Part shown: one piece after another, positions 26,758 to 35,672 of the stretch
Layout: the number at the start of each line of letters is the position of its first letter
Numbering within the stretch: the first letter of the stretch is position 1
Assembly (NCBI GenBank): GCA_050258755.1
Contig: JBLMZI010000001.1
Span: 62,001 to 126,000 of the forward strand
From: JBLMZI01 sp050258755
GTDB taxonomy: Bacteria > Bacillota > Syntrophomonadia > Syntrophomonadales > DTU052
DNA length: 64,000 nt
Direction of reading: 5' to 3'
The notes under the pieces: generated by a model
Seen by the model: only the letters and a program-made list of their open reading frames with translations
Told to the model about the DNA's origin: nothing
The model's database searches: none
Position numbers and translations under genes: made by a program

Positions 26758-28230
26758 ATGAAAAAGCTGTTTGCAATGCTGCTGATGCCGCTGTTTTTCC
26801 TCCTGCCGAATCCGGTAGCGGCTCAGCCGGGCTATGAAATGGGAATCACCGATTCCCAGCAGTATACCGAAGTGGTGTACATCGGCGGCAGCCCGGTCGT
26901 TTTTCGCGGCACCGTGAAGATTGCCACCAAGCAAAAAGGGAGCAGCGCGCAGACATCGCTGACCTATAAACTGACCGGCGGGACCAAAGCCGATACGCTG
27001 TCCCGTTCGGTTAAGCTGGACAGCACGATTACCCAGAATGAAAGCCAGGAACGGTACGATACTAAGCTGTCCTCGATTACCGAGAGCATTCAGGTCGCGG
27101 GGCAGAAGCTGAAGCTGAATAAAGAAGGGAACTTCTTTACCGCTTCGAAAGTCATTGATCACACAGCGGCGGTCGACTATTATACCGAGAATTGGTCGAT
27201 GCGGCGTTCCTACACGGTAGGGACCAATGTCTACTTGATTACGCTTGAAGGCGCCGGGATTACGGAAGGGTACAGCAATGCCTGGGGGCAGGGCTCGACC
27301 ACGACCAGCGACATGCGCGCCACCAGCCTGGATTTAGGCTCCAATCTAACAGCCTGGGAAGGTGCCGTCAGTTCGGTGGATAATGCTGTAACCGGGCGGG
27401 ATCTGCGCTATTTAGCAAGCCGTCCTGAACTAACCAGTTTTTCGGGCGGCTTTTTGGATGAGTCCAACAGTGAGGAAAGCATCAACGTTAACTACGATTT
27501 GCCGAAAGTCACAGCCGGCATTGCTGATAACGCGACGCGCAATCGCGGGAGTCTGTCTCTGAATATGAAAACCCCACCGGCGCAGCGGCGGCTGTTCGTC
27601 GGCCAGTTTAAGGATATCAAGGGACATTGGGCGCAGACCCAGATTGAAGCCATGTCCGGACTGGGCGCGTTCTCCGTGAAGGGGGACTTCTTTGGCCCGG
27701 GTTATGCCGCGCGGCGTGAGGACTTGGCCCGCGGGCTGGCAGTTGTCACCAATCTGGTGAAAGATGAGCCGGCCAAGAAAAACGTTTCGACCCGTAAACA
27801 GCCGGCGGCACCCCAGGATTTCGTTGACGTCCCGCCGACCGCCCCGAACTACAAGTATATCCAGGCGGTGTATACCCGCGGCGCGATGAAGGGAACCAAT
27901 GCCGGCGTCTTTTCGCCGTATAAGGAGATTACCCGGGCCGAAGCCGCCACGGTGCTGACCAACGCACTGGGTATGAAACGCTATGCGCCGGCCCCTAATG
28001 CGCCGGCTCCGACGCCATTTGTTGACGATGCCGACATTCCGGCCTGGGCGCGGGAGTCGGTCTATATCGCGTCCCAGATCGGTCTGATGCGGGGCGAGCA
28101 GGGCTCATTCCGCCCAAATGACGTGATGACCCGGGCCGAATTGGCGGTCATGCTCGATAACTACCGGCAGTATCTCAACCAGGATTTCCGGAAAGCTTAC
28201 CGCGATCGACTCTATACCTTCAAGTCTTGA
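26758..28230 (+). CDS. Exported protein with C-terminal SLH domains
   Basis: About 490 residues. A signal peptide (MKKLFAMLLMPLFFLLPNPVAAQ) is followed by a 270-residue beta-rich region of unknown function and three C-terminal SLH repeats. These are FKDIKGHWAQTQIEAMS, then YIQAVYTRGAMKGTN with ITRAEAATVL, then ESVYIASQIGLMRGEQG with MTRAELAVML. The domain order is the reverse of the previous gene, where SLH is N-terminal. AGGGAG at 26741-26746 lies 11 bases before ATG 26758; TTG 26752 is an alternative start. It is followed 12 bases later by the peptidase gene, so the four genes form one envelope operon. Confidence 0.88.
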   Translation: MKKLFAMLLMPLFFLLPNPVAAQPGYEMGITDSQQYTEVVYIGGSPVVFRGTVKIATKQKGSSAQTSLTYKLTGGTKADTLSRSVKLDSTITQNESQERYDTKLSSITESIQVAGQKLKLNKEGNFFTASKVIDHTAAVDYYTENWSMRRSYTVGTNVYLITLEGAGITEGYSNAWGQGSTTTSDMRATSLDLGSNLTAWEGAVSSVDNAVTGRDLRYLASRPELTSFSGGFLDESNSEESINVNYDLPKVTAGIADNATRNRGSLSLNMKTPPAQRRLFVGQFKDIKGHWAQTQIEAMSGLGAFSVKGDFFGPGYAARREDLARGLAVVTNLVKDEPAKKNVSTRKQPAAPQDFVDVPPTAPNYKYIQAVYTRGAMKGTNAGVFSPYKEITRAEAATVLTNALGMKRYAPAPNAPAPTPFVDDADIPAWARESVYIASQIGLMRGEQGSFRPNDVMTRAELAVMLDNYRQYLNQDFRKAYRDRLYTFKS

Positions 28231-28242
28231 GGTGAAATAACC

Positions 28243-29748
28243 GTGCCCGGTATTTTCATGAAGCGAACGGGTTCGCGCATTGCAATGGCGGTTGGGGCCT
28301 GGGTCCTGCTCGTGCTGGTCATGGTTGGCGGCGCTTATTTCTGGGTGAACCAGATGTCTGAGCGGGCGAAACTGACGGCGATGATCAAATCGGGTCCGAT
28401 CTCGCAGGAGACCAGCGTTTTCCCAAGCCCGGACAAGACCCAGTATCAGATGGCCCTGTTCCTGGACGTGGGCCGCTCTGAATTGACCGGATCTTCGATG
28501 ATCAGCACCCGGAATACCGCCGGTATGGAATTAAATGAAATCTGGGTGGGGACTTTTCCGAATACCATGAAAACGGCCGAAGGTACTCCGGCTCCCAGGG
28601 ACGCTTATCCGTCCGGATTCAATCCGGGTTGGCTGACCGTGCAGCGGGTAACCGTTAACGGACTCCCGGCGGTCTTTGAGGATAAGGGCGCGGGGGGGAG
28701 GATTGTGCCGCACCGCCCAATACCGCCCGCAGTGCCGATTGTGATTGCCATGGAATGGAAGGCCCGCATTCCGAATGCCGCCTATCGATTTGGTACCCGG
28801 AACGGCATCTTCATGCTCGGCAACTTTTATCCCATTTTAAGTGTTCATGACGGTTCGGGCTGGCATCTGCCGGTCAATACGAAATATGGTGATCCGTTTT
28901 ATGCTCAGTGCGCCGACTATCTGGTTCGGTTGACCCTGCCGGACGGGTATGAGGTGGCATCTTCCGGGGTCGAAACGGAAAAAAACGCGTTGGACAATGG
29001 CCTGGTTACCGTTGATCTGCAGGCCGAGAACGCCCGTGATTTTGCGATTGCGGCGGTGAACGGCTGCTCGGAGCAGTCGATCCTGATGGACGGCGTCCAA
29101 ATGTACAGTCTAACCCGGGCCGACGTCAAAATCCGGCGTCAGGTCCTGCAGGCAGCTGCCGACTCGCTGAAGTTCTACAACAAAATGTTCGGCAAGTACC
29201 CATATAAGGAGCTGAAGCTGGTTCAAGTCCCGATGAAAGGGTTTTCCGGGATGGAGTATTCGGGGATTGTTTTCATTTCGGACGATGTCTACAAGCCTGG
29301 ATATGGCAAGACCCGCCGGACCCGGCTGGCAGCGCATGAGGTGGCACACCAGTGGTGGTACGGGATGGTCGGGAACGATCAGACCCGGGAACCCTGGCTG
29401 GATGAGGGATTGGCCTCGTGGTCAGCCGATAACTTCATGGTCCAGGAAGAAGATTTACCGTCGGAACAGCTGAAGCAAACCGGCAGTCAAACGATGGATC
29501 GCGATTTGACCGCGTTTAAGGACCGGAAGCAGTACTACAATGCGGCCTACCGCGATGGTGCCGCCTTTTGGACCGGGCTGGAAGAGCAGCTGGGCGGCGG
29601 CGAGGTCAAGCGGCTGCTCCGAGCCTATGCGGAGCGATACAAATTCAAGACCGCGACCACCGAAGGGCTTCGCCGCCTGATCGTGATCGAGGCTGGCGAG
29701 GACATCCAACCGTATTTTAAACGCTGGTTCAAACAGACGGAGAAATGA
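28243..29748 (+). CDS. Membrane-anchored M1-family metallopeptidase
   Basis: A 501-residue protein with one N-terminal transmembrane segment (about residues 15-38) and an extracellular gluzincin domain. The zinc site HEVAHQWW (His365, Glu366, His369) and the third ligand Glu388 in WLDEGLA fit the HExxH-x18-E rule of M1 aminopeptidases. The exopeptidase GxMEN loop reads GFSGMEYSG, so the usual Asn is replaced by Tyr, which may alter substrate choice. GTG 28243 has GAGGTG eight bases upstream. Being last in the S-layer operon, it may process surface proteins or scavenge peptides (inference). Confidence 0.85.
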   Translation: MPGIFMKRTGSRIAMAVGAWVLLVLVMVGGAYFWVNQMSERAKLTAMIKSGPISQETSVFPSPDKTQYQMALFLDVGRSELTGSSMISTRNTAGMELNEIWVGTFPNTMKTAEGTPAPRDAYPSGFNPGWLTVQRVTVNGLPAVFEDKGAGGRIVPHRPIPPAVPIVIAMEWKARIPNAAYRFGTRNGIFMLGNFYPILSVHDGSGWHLPVNTKYGDPFYAQCADYLVRLTLPDGYEVASSGVETEKNALDNGLVTVDLQAENARDFAIAAVNGCSEQSILMDGVQMYSLTRADVKIRRQVLQAAADSLKFYNKMFGKYPYKELKLVQVPMKGFSGMEYSGIVFISDDVYKPGYGKTRRTRLAAHEVAHQWWYGMVGNDQTREPWLDEGLASWSADNFMVQEEDLPSEQLKQTGSQTMDRDLTAFKDRKQYYNAAYRDGAAFWTGLEEQLGGGEVKRLLRAYAERYKFKTATTEGLRRLIVIEAGEDIQPYFKRWFKQTEK

Positions 29749-29811
29749 GACGCAAACAGGGGGACGGCTTTGCGGAACCGCTAGGCCCGGTTTCGCCCGC
29801 TCCCGCTCGAA

Positions 29812-29840
29812 TTGACAAGCGGCCCGGCACGATTTACCAT
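29812..29840 (+). promoter_or_regulatory. Sigma-A promoter for argS
   Basis: A perfect TTGACA (29812-29817) and TACCAT (29835-29840) are separated by 17 bp, about 50 bp upstream of the argS ribosome site. Confidence 0.8.
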
Positions 29841-29893
29841 AAGGAAGTGCATGTCTGCTTAACACCCGGGCACCACCAGGAGGTTATCCGTCT

Positions 29894-31600
29894 TTGAATT
29901 TCATTGAAGACTTTAAAACCAGGCTGAGAAGCGCGATTGACAGCGCTTTAGAAGACCTGAAAGCGAACGGTGAGATCACGTTTGACGCGATCCCCGAATA
30001 TGTGATTGAGGCGCCGCGCGAGAAGACGCACGGTGACTTTGCCGCCAATGTCGCCATGCTTATGGCGAAACCGGCGCGCATGGCGCCGCGCAAGATCGCA
30101 GAAATGCTTAGTGGCCGGCTTCAAGCCGGTTCTTTGATGACGGCACAGGGAAGCGAGCCAAAGTGGGTCGATCAGATTGAAGTGGCCGGAGCCGGCTTTT
30201 TGAATTTCCGGCTGAATCCACAGTGGCTGCTGCCGGTTGCAGGTACGATTGCCCGTCTGGGCGACCGATGGGGCTGCGCGCCGGAAAACGGGAAAAAGGT
30301 GCAGGTCGAATTTGTCAGCGCCAACCCGACTGGCGATCTCCACATGGGCAATGCCCGCGGCGGAGCCATCGGCGACAGCCTGGCCAACATCCTGAAAGCC
30401 GCCGGGTATGATGTACAGAAGGAATTCTATGTGAATGACGCCGGGAACCAAATTGAGCTGTTTTCGGTCTCTTTGGAGGCCCGGTATTTTGAAATGATGG
30501 GGCGGGCGTTCGAATTGCCCGAAGGCGGGTACGCCGGACAGGACGTCATTGATACTATTCGCGAGGCGGTCACCGAATTCGGCGAAAGTTTGCTGCCGAT
30601 GGACACCGCGGAGCGGCGCCGCAAGCTGGTAACTTTCGCATTGGGGCGCAGGGTTCAGTCCATTCAAACAAGCCTGGCTCGGTTTGGCATTCATTACGAT
30701 GTCTGGTTTCGGGAGAGCTCGCTGTACCAATCCGGTGAAGTCGATCAGGTTGTGGCCGAGCTGACCGAGAAGGATTACATCTATGAGAAAGAAGGCGCGA
30801 AGTGGTTCCGATCAACCCGGTTCGGGGACGAGAAGGACGAAGTGGTGATTCGGGCCAATGGCCTTCCCACATACTTTGCGGCCGACATTGCGTATCATAA
30901 GAATAAATTCCGCAGAGGTTTTGACTGGGTGATCAATGTCTGGGGCGCAGACCACCACGGGCACGTCTCCCGCATGAAAGGCGCGGTGGCTGCAGTCGGG
31001 GGAGATCCCGAGAAATTGGACGTTGTCATTATGCAGTTGGTCCGGCTGTACCGCAACGGCGAGATTGTGCGGATGTCCAAACGGACTGGCACCCTGGTGA
31101 CTCTGGATGAACTGCTGGACGATGTCGGCGTGGACGCCGCCCGGTTCTTTTTCATCATGCGGAGCCCGGACAGCCACCTCGATTTTGAGCTGGAATTGGC
31201 CAAAAAAGAAAGCCAGGAAAACCCGGTATACTATGCGCAATACGCGCATGCGCGTATTTGCAGCATTATGCGCCAGGCTGTGGCCCAGGGGATTGCCATG
31301 CCTGATCCGTCGGCCATTGACCCTGGCTTACTGAATTCTCCAGAGGAAGTGAATCTGATCCGCCGGCTGGCTGATTTCCCGGAGGAGATCATGGCGGCCG
31401 CCCGCACCATGGCGCCGCAGCGCATTCCGCATTATGTGATGGATCTGGCGGGGCTCTTGCACAGTTTTTATCACGAACACCGGGTGCTCCAGGAGACCGA
31501 GGCGGTGCGCAATGCCCGGCTGGTGCTGATGGAAGCGACCCGAATCACGGTGAAAAACGCGCTGGGACTGATCGGGGTAAATGCGCCCGAACGGATGTAA
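29894..31600 (+). CDS. argS: Arginyl-tRNA synthetase
   Basis: A 568-residue class I synthetase that charges tRNA-Arg in the cytoplasm. It has the Add-1 N-terminal domain, the HIGH-type signature in NPTGDLHMGNARGG (about residues 144-157) and the KMSKS-type loop RMSKRTG. The C-terminal DALR anticodon-binding domain includes YAQYAHARICSIMR. The start is TTG 29894, supported by a perfect AGGAGG at 29878-29883. The argS / HARE-HTH / pyrG order is typical of Bacillota. It is preceded by its own promoter. Confidence 0.97.
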   Translation: MNFIEDFKTRLRSAIDSALEDLKANGEITFDAIPEYVIEAPREKTHGDFAANVAMLMAKPARMAPRKIAEMLSGRLQAGSLMTAQGSEPKWVDQIEVAGAGFLNFRLNPQWLLPVAGTIARLGDRWGCAPENGKKVQVEFVSANPTGDLHMGNARGGAIGDSLANILKAAGYDVQKEFYVNDAGNQIELFSVSLEARYFEMMGRAFELPEGGYAGQDVIDTIREAVTEFGESLLPMDTAERRRKLVTFALGRRVQSIQTSLARFGIHYDVWFRESSLYQSGEVDQVVAELTEKDYIYEKEGAKWFRSTRFGDEKDEVVIRANGLPTYFAADIAYHKNKFRRGFDWVINVWGADHHGHVSRMKGAVAAVGGDPEKLDVVIMQLVRLYRNGEIVRMSKRTGTLVTLDELLDDVGVDAARFFFIMRSPDSHLDFELELAKKESQENPVYYAQYAHARICSIMRQAVAQGIAMPDPSAIDPGLLNSPEEVNLIRRLADFPEEIMAAARTMAPQRIPHYVMDLAGLLHSFYHEHRVLQETEAVRNARLVLMEATRITVKNALGLIGVNAPERM

Positions 31601-31645
31601 AGCCCAAGCGCATTTGATACGATATTAGGTAAGGAGGGGATCGGT

Positions 31646-31855
31646 GTGGAAAAGAAAAGTGAAGCGGACTGGGCATACGCGATCATCGAAGAGCGGGACG
31701 GCCCGGTACATTACCGTGAACTGCTGGACGAAATCATGGCCCGCATGAACAAGCCGCAGGACGCAAAATCCATGGCTTCGATCTACACCCGGATCAACGT
31801 TGACATTCGTCTGGTCCACATCGGAGAAGGATACTGGATCCTGCGCAACCGCTAA
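31646..31855 (+). CDS. RNA polymerase delta-subunit-like HARE-HTH protein, short form
   Basis: A 69-residue protein consisting only of the HARE-HTH winged-helix domain (AYAIIEERDGPVHYRELLDEI, then SIYTRINVDIRLVHIGEGYW). Its position between argS and pyrG is where Bacillota encode RpoE, the delta factor of RNA polymerase. Classical delta has a long acidic C-terminal tail that displaces RNA and recycles polymerase; here the tail is absent. AAGGAGG at 31631-31637 supports GTG 31646. It may bind polymerase but cannot act by the tail mechanism (inference). Confidence 0.85.
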   Translation: MEKKSEADWAYAIIEERDGPVHYRELLDEIMARMNKPQDAKSMASIYTRINVDIRLVHIGEGYWILRNR

Positions 31856-31872
31856 TAAGGGGATAGCCGCTC

Positions 31873-32505
31873 ATGAAAATCACCTGGCTGGGGCATGCCT
31901 GCTTCCTGATCGAAGCGAACGGGAAAGCTGTCGTGACCGATCCGCCCGGTGTTCAGTACGGGTACAAGCTGCCCGACGTCACCGCCGATGTGGTTACGAT
32001 CAGCCACAACCACAACGACCATAATGCCGCGGACCTGATTCACGGCAAACCGGTCGTCATCTCGCAGCCCGGCCTGACCCGGGTCGGTGACATCTCCTTC
32101 AAAGGCATCGTGACTTACCATGATAAGCAGCAAGGAAGGCTCAGAGGGAAAAACGTGGTGTTCGTCATCCAAGCGGAAGGCCTCACCGTCGCCCACCTCG
32201 GCGACCTTGGCGAGCAGCCTGGCGAACAAATCCTCTCCGAAATCGGTCCAGTCGATATCCTGCTCGCACCGGTCGGCGGCACCTACACCCTGGACGGTCC
32301 CGAAATGAAAACGCTTATCGACCAATTGAAACCCGGGATTACGATACCCATGCATTATATGACTCCGGATGTTACGATCCAGCTGGCACCGCTCGAAGAC
32401 TTCACGCGCCTCTACCCGACGGTCGTGAAAAAGCCCTTCCTGTCGCTGTCAGCCGAACAAGTAAACACCTTGCCCGAAGTGGTCGTTCTCGATTATCATA
32501 GGTGA
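31873..32505 (+). CDS. UPF0173-type metal-dependent hydrolase (metallo-beta-lactamase fold)
   Basis: A 210-residue single-domain MBL-fold protein. The first strand reads MKITWLGHACF, and the metal-binding motif HNHNDH (about residues 45-50) and later GDLGE and PMHYMT segments match the UPF0173/YtkL family. Substrate is not established for this family. It is inserted between the HARE-HTH gene and pyrG, 17 bp after the former, and is probably part of the same transcript. Confidence 0.88.
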   Translation: MKITWLGHACFLIEANGKAVVTDPPGVQYGYKLPDVTADVVTISHNHNDHNAADLIHGKPVVISQPGLTRVGDISFKGIVTYHDKQQGRLRGKNVVFVIQAEGLTVAHLGDLGEQPGEQILSEIGPVDILLAPVGGTYTLDGPEMKTLIDQLKPGITIPMHYMTPDVTIQLAPLEDFTRLYPTVVKKPFLSLSAEQVNTLPEVVVLDYHR

Positions 32506-32615
32506 GTGGTCGAGATGACCTCTTTTCTTTTGTTTAAATGGGACATACATTGGCATACGTCGATTGGATAAAAACGGTTGGAATTGTGCGAAATGAGAAA
32601 GAGAGGGAACCGATC

Positions 32616-34223
32616 GTGCCAAAATTTATCTTCGTCACCGGCGGCGTAGTCTCCTCGCTGGGGAAAGGGATCACAGCCGCGTCACTGGGCAGCCTGCTGA
32701 AAGCCCGGGGGATCAAAGTCGCGCTCCAGAAATTTGATCCCTACATCAATGTCGATCCTGGCACCATGAACCCCTACCAGCATGGGGAGGTCTTCGTCAC
32801 CGAAGATGGCGCCGAGTGCGACCTGGATGTCGGCCACTACGAACGCTTCATCGATGAGAACCTCCCCCGTTACGCCAATGTCACTACCGGTCAAATCTAT
32901 CAGGCGGTTCTGGACAAGGAACGCCGCGGCGACTATCTCGGTCAAACGGTTCAAGTCATCCCCCATATCACCAATGAAATCAAATGCCGTATCACCCAGA
33001 TTCAGGAGAAAACCCGGGTCGACGTCGTGATCACCGAGATTGGCGGCACGGTCGGCGACATTGAGTCTTTGCCATTTCTGGAAGCGATCCGGCAATTAAA
33101 GAGCGATCTTGGCAAAGAAAACGTTCTCTATATTCACGTCACGCTGATTCCGTTTATCAAGGCGGCCGGCGAACTAAAAACCAAGCCGAGCCAGCATAGC
33201 GTGAAGGAACTTCGCAGCATTGGGATTTCACCGGATATTCTGGTGTGCCGCTCTGAAACCGAACTGTCCAAGGACATGAAAACCAAGCTTGCGCTCTTCT
33301 GCGACGTGGATAAGGAAGCGGTCATTCAGTGTCTGGATGCCCGTTCGATCTATGAAGTGCCCTTGATGCTTTCGGAGGAAGGTTTGGATCACATCGTTAT
33401 CAAGCGGCTTGGACTCAACTCGCAGGACAGCGAACTTTCAGCCTGGCGAGAACTGTCGCACCGGATTCAAAACCCGCACGGACGGGTCCGTATTGCGCTG
33501 GTTGGCAAGTATGTCGAACTGCCCGACGCCTATTTATCCATTGTGGAATCCCTGCAGCATGCAGCGCTCTACAACCAGCATCTGGTCGATATTAAGTGGA
33601 TCCAGGCCGAAGATCTGGAGAACGGCCATACGGCCGCAGAACTGCTCGGCGACTGTGATGGTATTCTGGTGCCCGGGGGATTTGGCGCCCGGGGCATTGA
33701 AGGAAAAATCAAGGCGGCTCAATATGCTCGGGAAAACAAGGTCCCATTCCTGGGAATCTGCCTGGGTATGCAGTGTGCCGTCATCGAGTTTGCCCGCAAT
33801 GTTTGCGGCATGGAAGGCGCCCATAGTCCGGAGTTTAACCCGGATACCCAGTATCCGGTGATCGATTTGATGCTGGACCAGCTTAATGTGGATAAGAAGG
33901 GCGGAACCATGCGGCTCGGAGCATATCCCTGCCGGCTGGTTCCCAGCACCCGGTCCATGAAGGCTTATGGGGCGGAGGAACTCGATGAGCGACATCGCCA
34001 CCGCTATGAATTCAACAACAAGTTTCGTCAGCAGCTGGTCAGCAGCGGCATGGTCATTGCGGGCGCGTCCCCGGACGGTACTCTGGTCGAAATCGTTGAG
34101 CTGAAGGACCACCCATGGTATGTCGGCTGTCAGTTCCATCCCGAGTTTAAATCCCGACCAAACCGCCCGCATCCGCTGTTCCGCGATTTTGTCGCAGCGT
34201 CTTTAAAAACGGTAGAAGTGTAA
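32616..34223 (+). CDS. pyrG: CTP synthase
   Basis: A 535-residue enzyme that aminates UTP to CTP with glutamine and ATP. The N-terminal synthase domain begins with the P-loop-bearing FVTGGVVSSLGKG and includes the UTP/CTP regulatory segment GGTVGDIES. The C-terminal glutaminase has the catalytic cysteine in FLGICLGMQ and the His/Glu pair in QFHPEF. The GTG start at 32616 gives the exact Bacillus length; an upstream ATG (32538) would add 26 residues not found in the family. A terminator follows 24 bp later. Confidence 0.97.
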   Translation: MPKFIFVTGGVVSSLGKGITAASLGSLLKARGIKVALQKFDPYINVDPGTMNPYQHGEVFVTEDGAECDLDVGHYERFIDENLPRYANVTTGQIYQAVLDKERRGDYLGQTVQVIPHITNEIKCRITQIQEKTRVDVVITEIGGTVGDIESLPFLEAIRQLKSDLGKENVLYIHVTLIPFIKAAGELKTKPSQHSVKELRSIGISPDILVCRSETELSKDMKTKLALFCDVDKEAVIQCLDARSIYEVPLMLSEEGLDHIVIKRLGLNSQDSELSAWRELSHRIQNPHGRVRIALVGKYVELPDAYLSIVESLQHAALYNQHLVDIKWIQAEDLENGHTAAELLGDCDGILVPGGFGARGIEGKIKAAQYARENKVPFLGICLGMQCAVIEFARNVCGMEGAHSPEFNPDTQYPVIDLMLDQLNVDKKGGTMRLGAYPCRLVPSTRSMKAYGAEELDERHRHRYEFNNKFRQQLVSSGMVIAGASPDGTLVEIVELKDHPWYVGCQFHPEFKSRPNRPHPLFRDFVAASLKTVEV

Positions 34224-34246
34224 CCGGATTCATATTTTATTGTGAA

Positions 34247-34283
34247 GATCCCCTGGGTTGAAAACACCCGGGGGATCTTTTGC
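34247..34283 (+). terminator. Rho-independent terminator after pyrG
   Basis: AGATCCCC-t-GGGT pairs with ACCC-g-GGGGATCT around a GAAA-containing loop and ends in TTTT. Confidence 0.92.
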
Positions 34284-34309
34284 GATTCCACCATTTTTGG
34301 GCGATAATG
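34281..34309 (+). promoter_or_regulatory. Sigma-A promoter for the first propeller-like gene
   Basis: TTGCGA (34281-34286) and GATAAT (34304-34309) are separated by 17 bp. It begins within the tail of the pyrG terminator and lies 37 bp before the start codon. Confidence 0.65.
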
Positions 34310-34345
34310 AAAGTGTTCAACCAGGACTGAAAGAGGGCAATCTGA

Positions 34346-35593
34346 ATGGTTTGCAACCGGGGCGCGATCAGCCGGCTTTTGGCTGCTGCAGTCGTTATGA
34401 CATTACTTTTGGGGTTTGGCGTAATCGCGCTTGCCGGCGGCGATTCCGTAACCACAAGCGATACGCTGTCTTTGGTCAGCGCGCCTGATTCGGACTTGTT
34501 TATCACCGGGATTTTTCCGTCACCGGCCGTTTCGGATAACGGATTGGTGTACATGACTATGGGACACAGGCTGGTTAAACAAAGGGGCTTTGCGGGGCGT
34601 TCGCCGGATGTATCAAAACTGCTGCGCAGTGCTTACCCGCTATACAGAAGCATGAACGACGGGCGGAGCTGGGAGCTGGTTAATTTACCAAATGACTTTT
34701 CGATCTCCTCCACTGTCGCTGTGAAAAATATCGGATTCCTCCCGGACGGCCGAACGGTGGTCACTGTACTAAAAAACGATATTTCCCGCACCTTTGTCAG
34801 TCATGACGGGATTGCCTGGGAAGACTTTGATCCAAAGGGTGTTCGGCTTACGCTGGATTCCTATTGGTGTTCACCGTTGATAAGGCCTTCCGGAGTGCCG
34901 CGTCCATCTGTGGACCAGCTGGTCGGCTCGACCTGGACCACGCTGGCGGGGAGCCAGTTAAAGATGGCGACCAAGGGAAAGAAATGGGATAAGACGCTGA
35001 TGGGCGGGGTCAAGAGTTATTGTGTGCTCGGTGGTAAGACGCTGCTGGTCATGGACAAAAAGTGCGAACTGTACCGCTGCTCGCTCGACGGCACCAAGAA
35101 AAAGGTCACGGGATTTCAACTGAAAATGGGAAAAATTTCGGGAAGCAAAACCACGCTTTACCCCGAAATTGCTTCGGTAACGACGCCGGATGGCGGCTGG
35201 GCTGTTGTCGCCTTTGACTATTCCGAAGGCGCGAACGTATACTGCTCGGTATCCCCAAGTGTTAACTGGTACCGGGCAGATCGCCGCGGATTGGCTTCGA
35301 AACCAGGTTATCCCCCGACCAGAATCGTACGTATCGGGCTTGCTGCCAATGGGTGGCTGGGCGTGCTTGATTCACAGGGTAGGCTGTTTCTGTCGCATGA
35401 CTATGGCCGGCACTGGTCGGCACCCTCAAACACCTCGTATGACGAAACGAAGATCGCAGCCGTGAAGTTAAAGATTTTACCGCTGAAAAATGCCGCACTT
35501 GCGGTTATTTCAGGAGACGGGATCAATCAATACATGATCTACCGGTTTGATGCCCCGGCATCCACAGCGGCGGCCCCGAAGGCGCCGCTGTGA
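34346..35593 (+). CDS. Exported sialidase/BNR-type beta-propeller protein, paralogue 1
   Basis: A 415-residue protein with an N-terminal hydrophobic export segment (LLAAAVVMTLLLGFGVIALA). It carries Asp-box-like repeats such as YRSMNDGRSWELV and FLSHDYGRHWSAP that mark sialidase-type or Vps10-like propellers. No sialidase catalytic residues can be assigned, so I treat it as a binding or structural propeller. AGAGGG at 34332-34337 supports ATG 34346. A paralogue with the same organisation follows, and the two probably form an operon. Confidence 0.7.
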   Translation: MVCNRGAISRLLAAAVVMTLLLGFGVIALAGGDSVTTSDTLSLVSAPDSDLFITGIFPSPAVSDNGLVYMTMGHRLVKQRGFAGRSPDVSKLLRSAYPLYRSMNDGRSWELVNLPNDFSISSTVAVKNIGFLPDGRTVVTVLKNDISRTFVSHDGIAWEDFDPKGVRLTLDSYWCSPLIRPSGVPRPSVDQLVGSTWTTLAGSQLKMATKGKKWDKTLMGGVKSYCVLGGKTLLVMDKKCELYRCSLDGTKKKVTGFQLKMGKISGSKTTLYPEIASVTTPDGGWAVVAFDYSEGANVYCSVSPSVNWYRADRRGLASKPGYPPTRIVRIGLAANGWLGVLDSQGRLFLSHDYGRHWSAPSNTSYDETKIAAVKLKILPLKNAALAVISGDGINQYMIYRFDAPASTAAAPKAPL

Positions 35594-35672
35594 CTCGCGG
35601 AGCCGTCCCCCGGCTCGTCAGGCGAAAACAGAGAAGTCAAAGGAGACAAGAAGGAAAAGAGGGGCTATTTCC

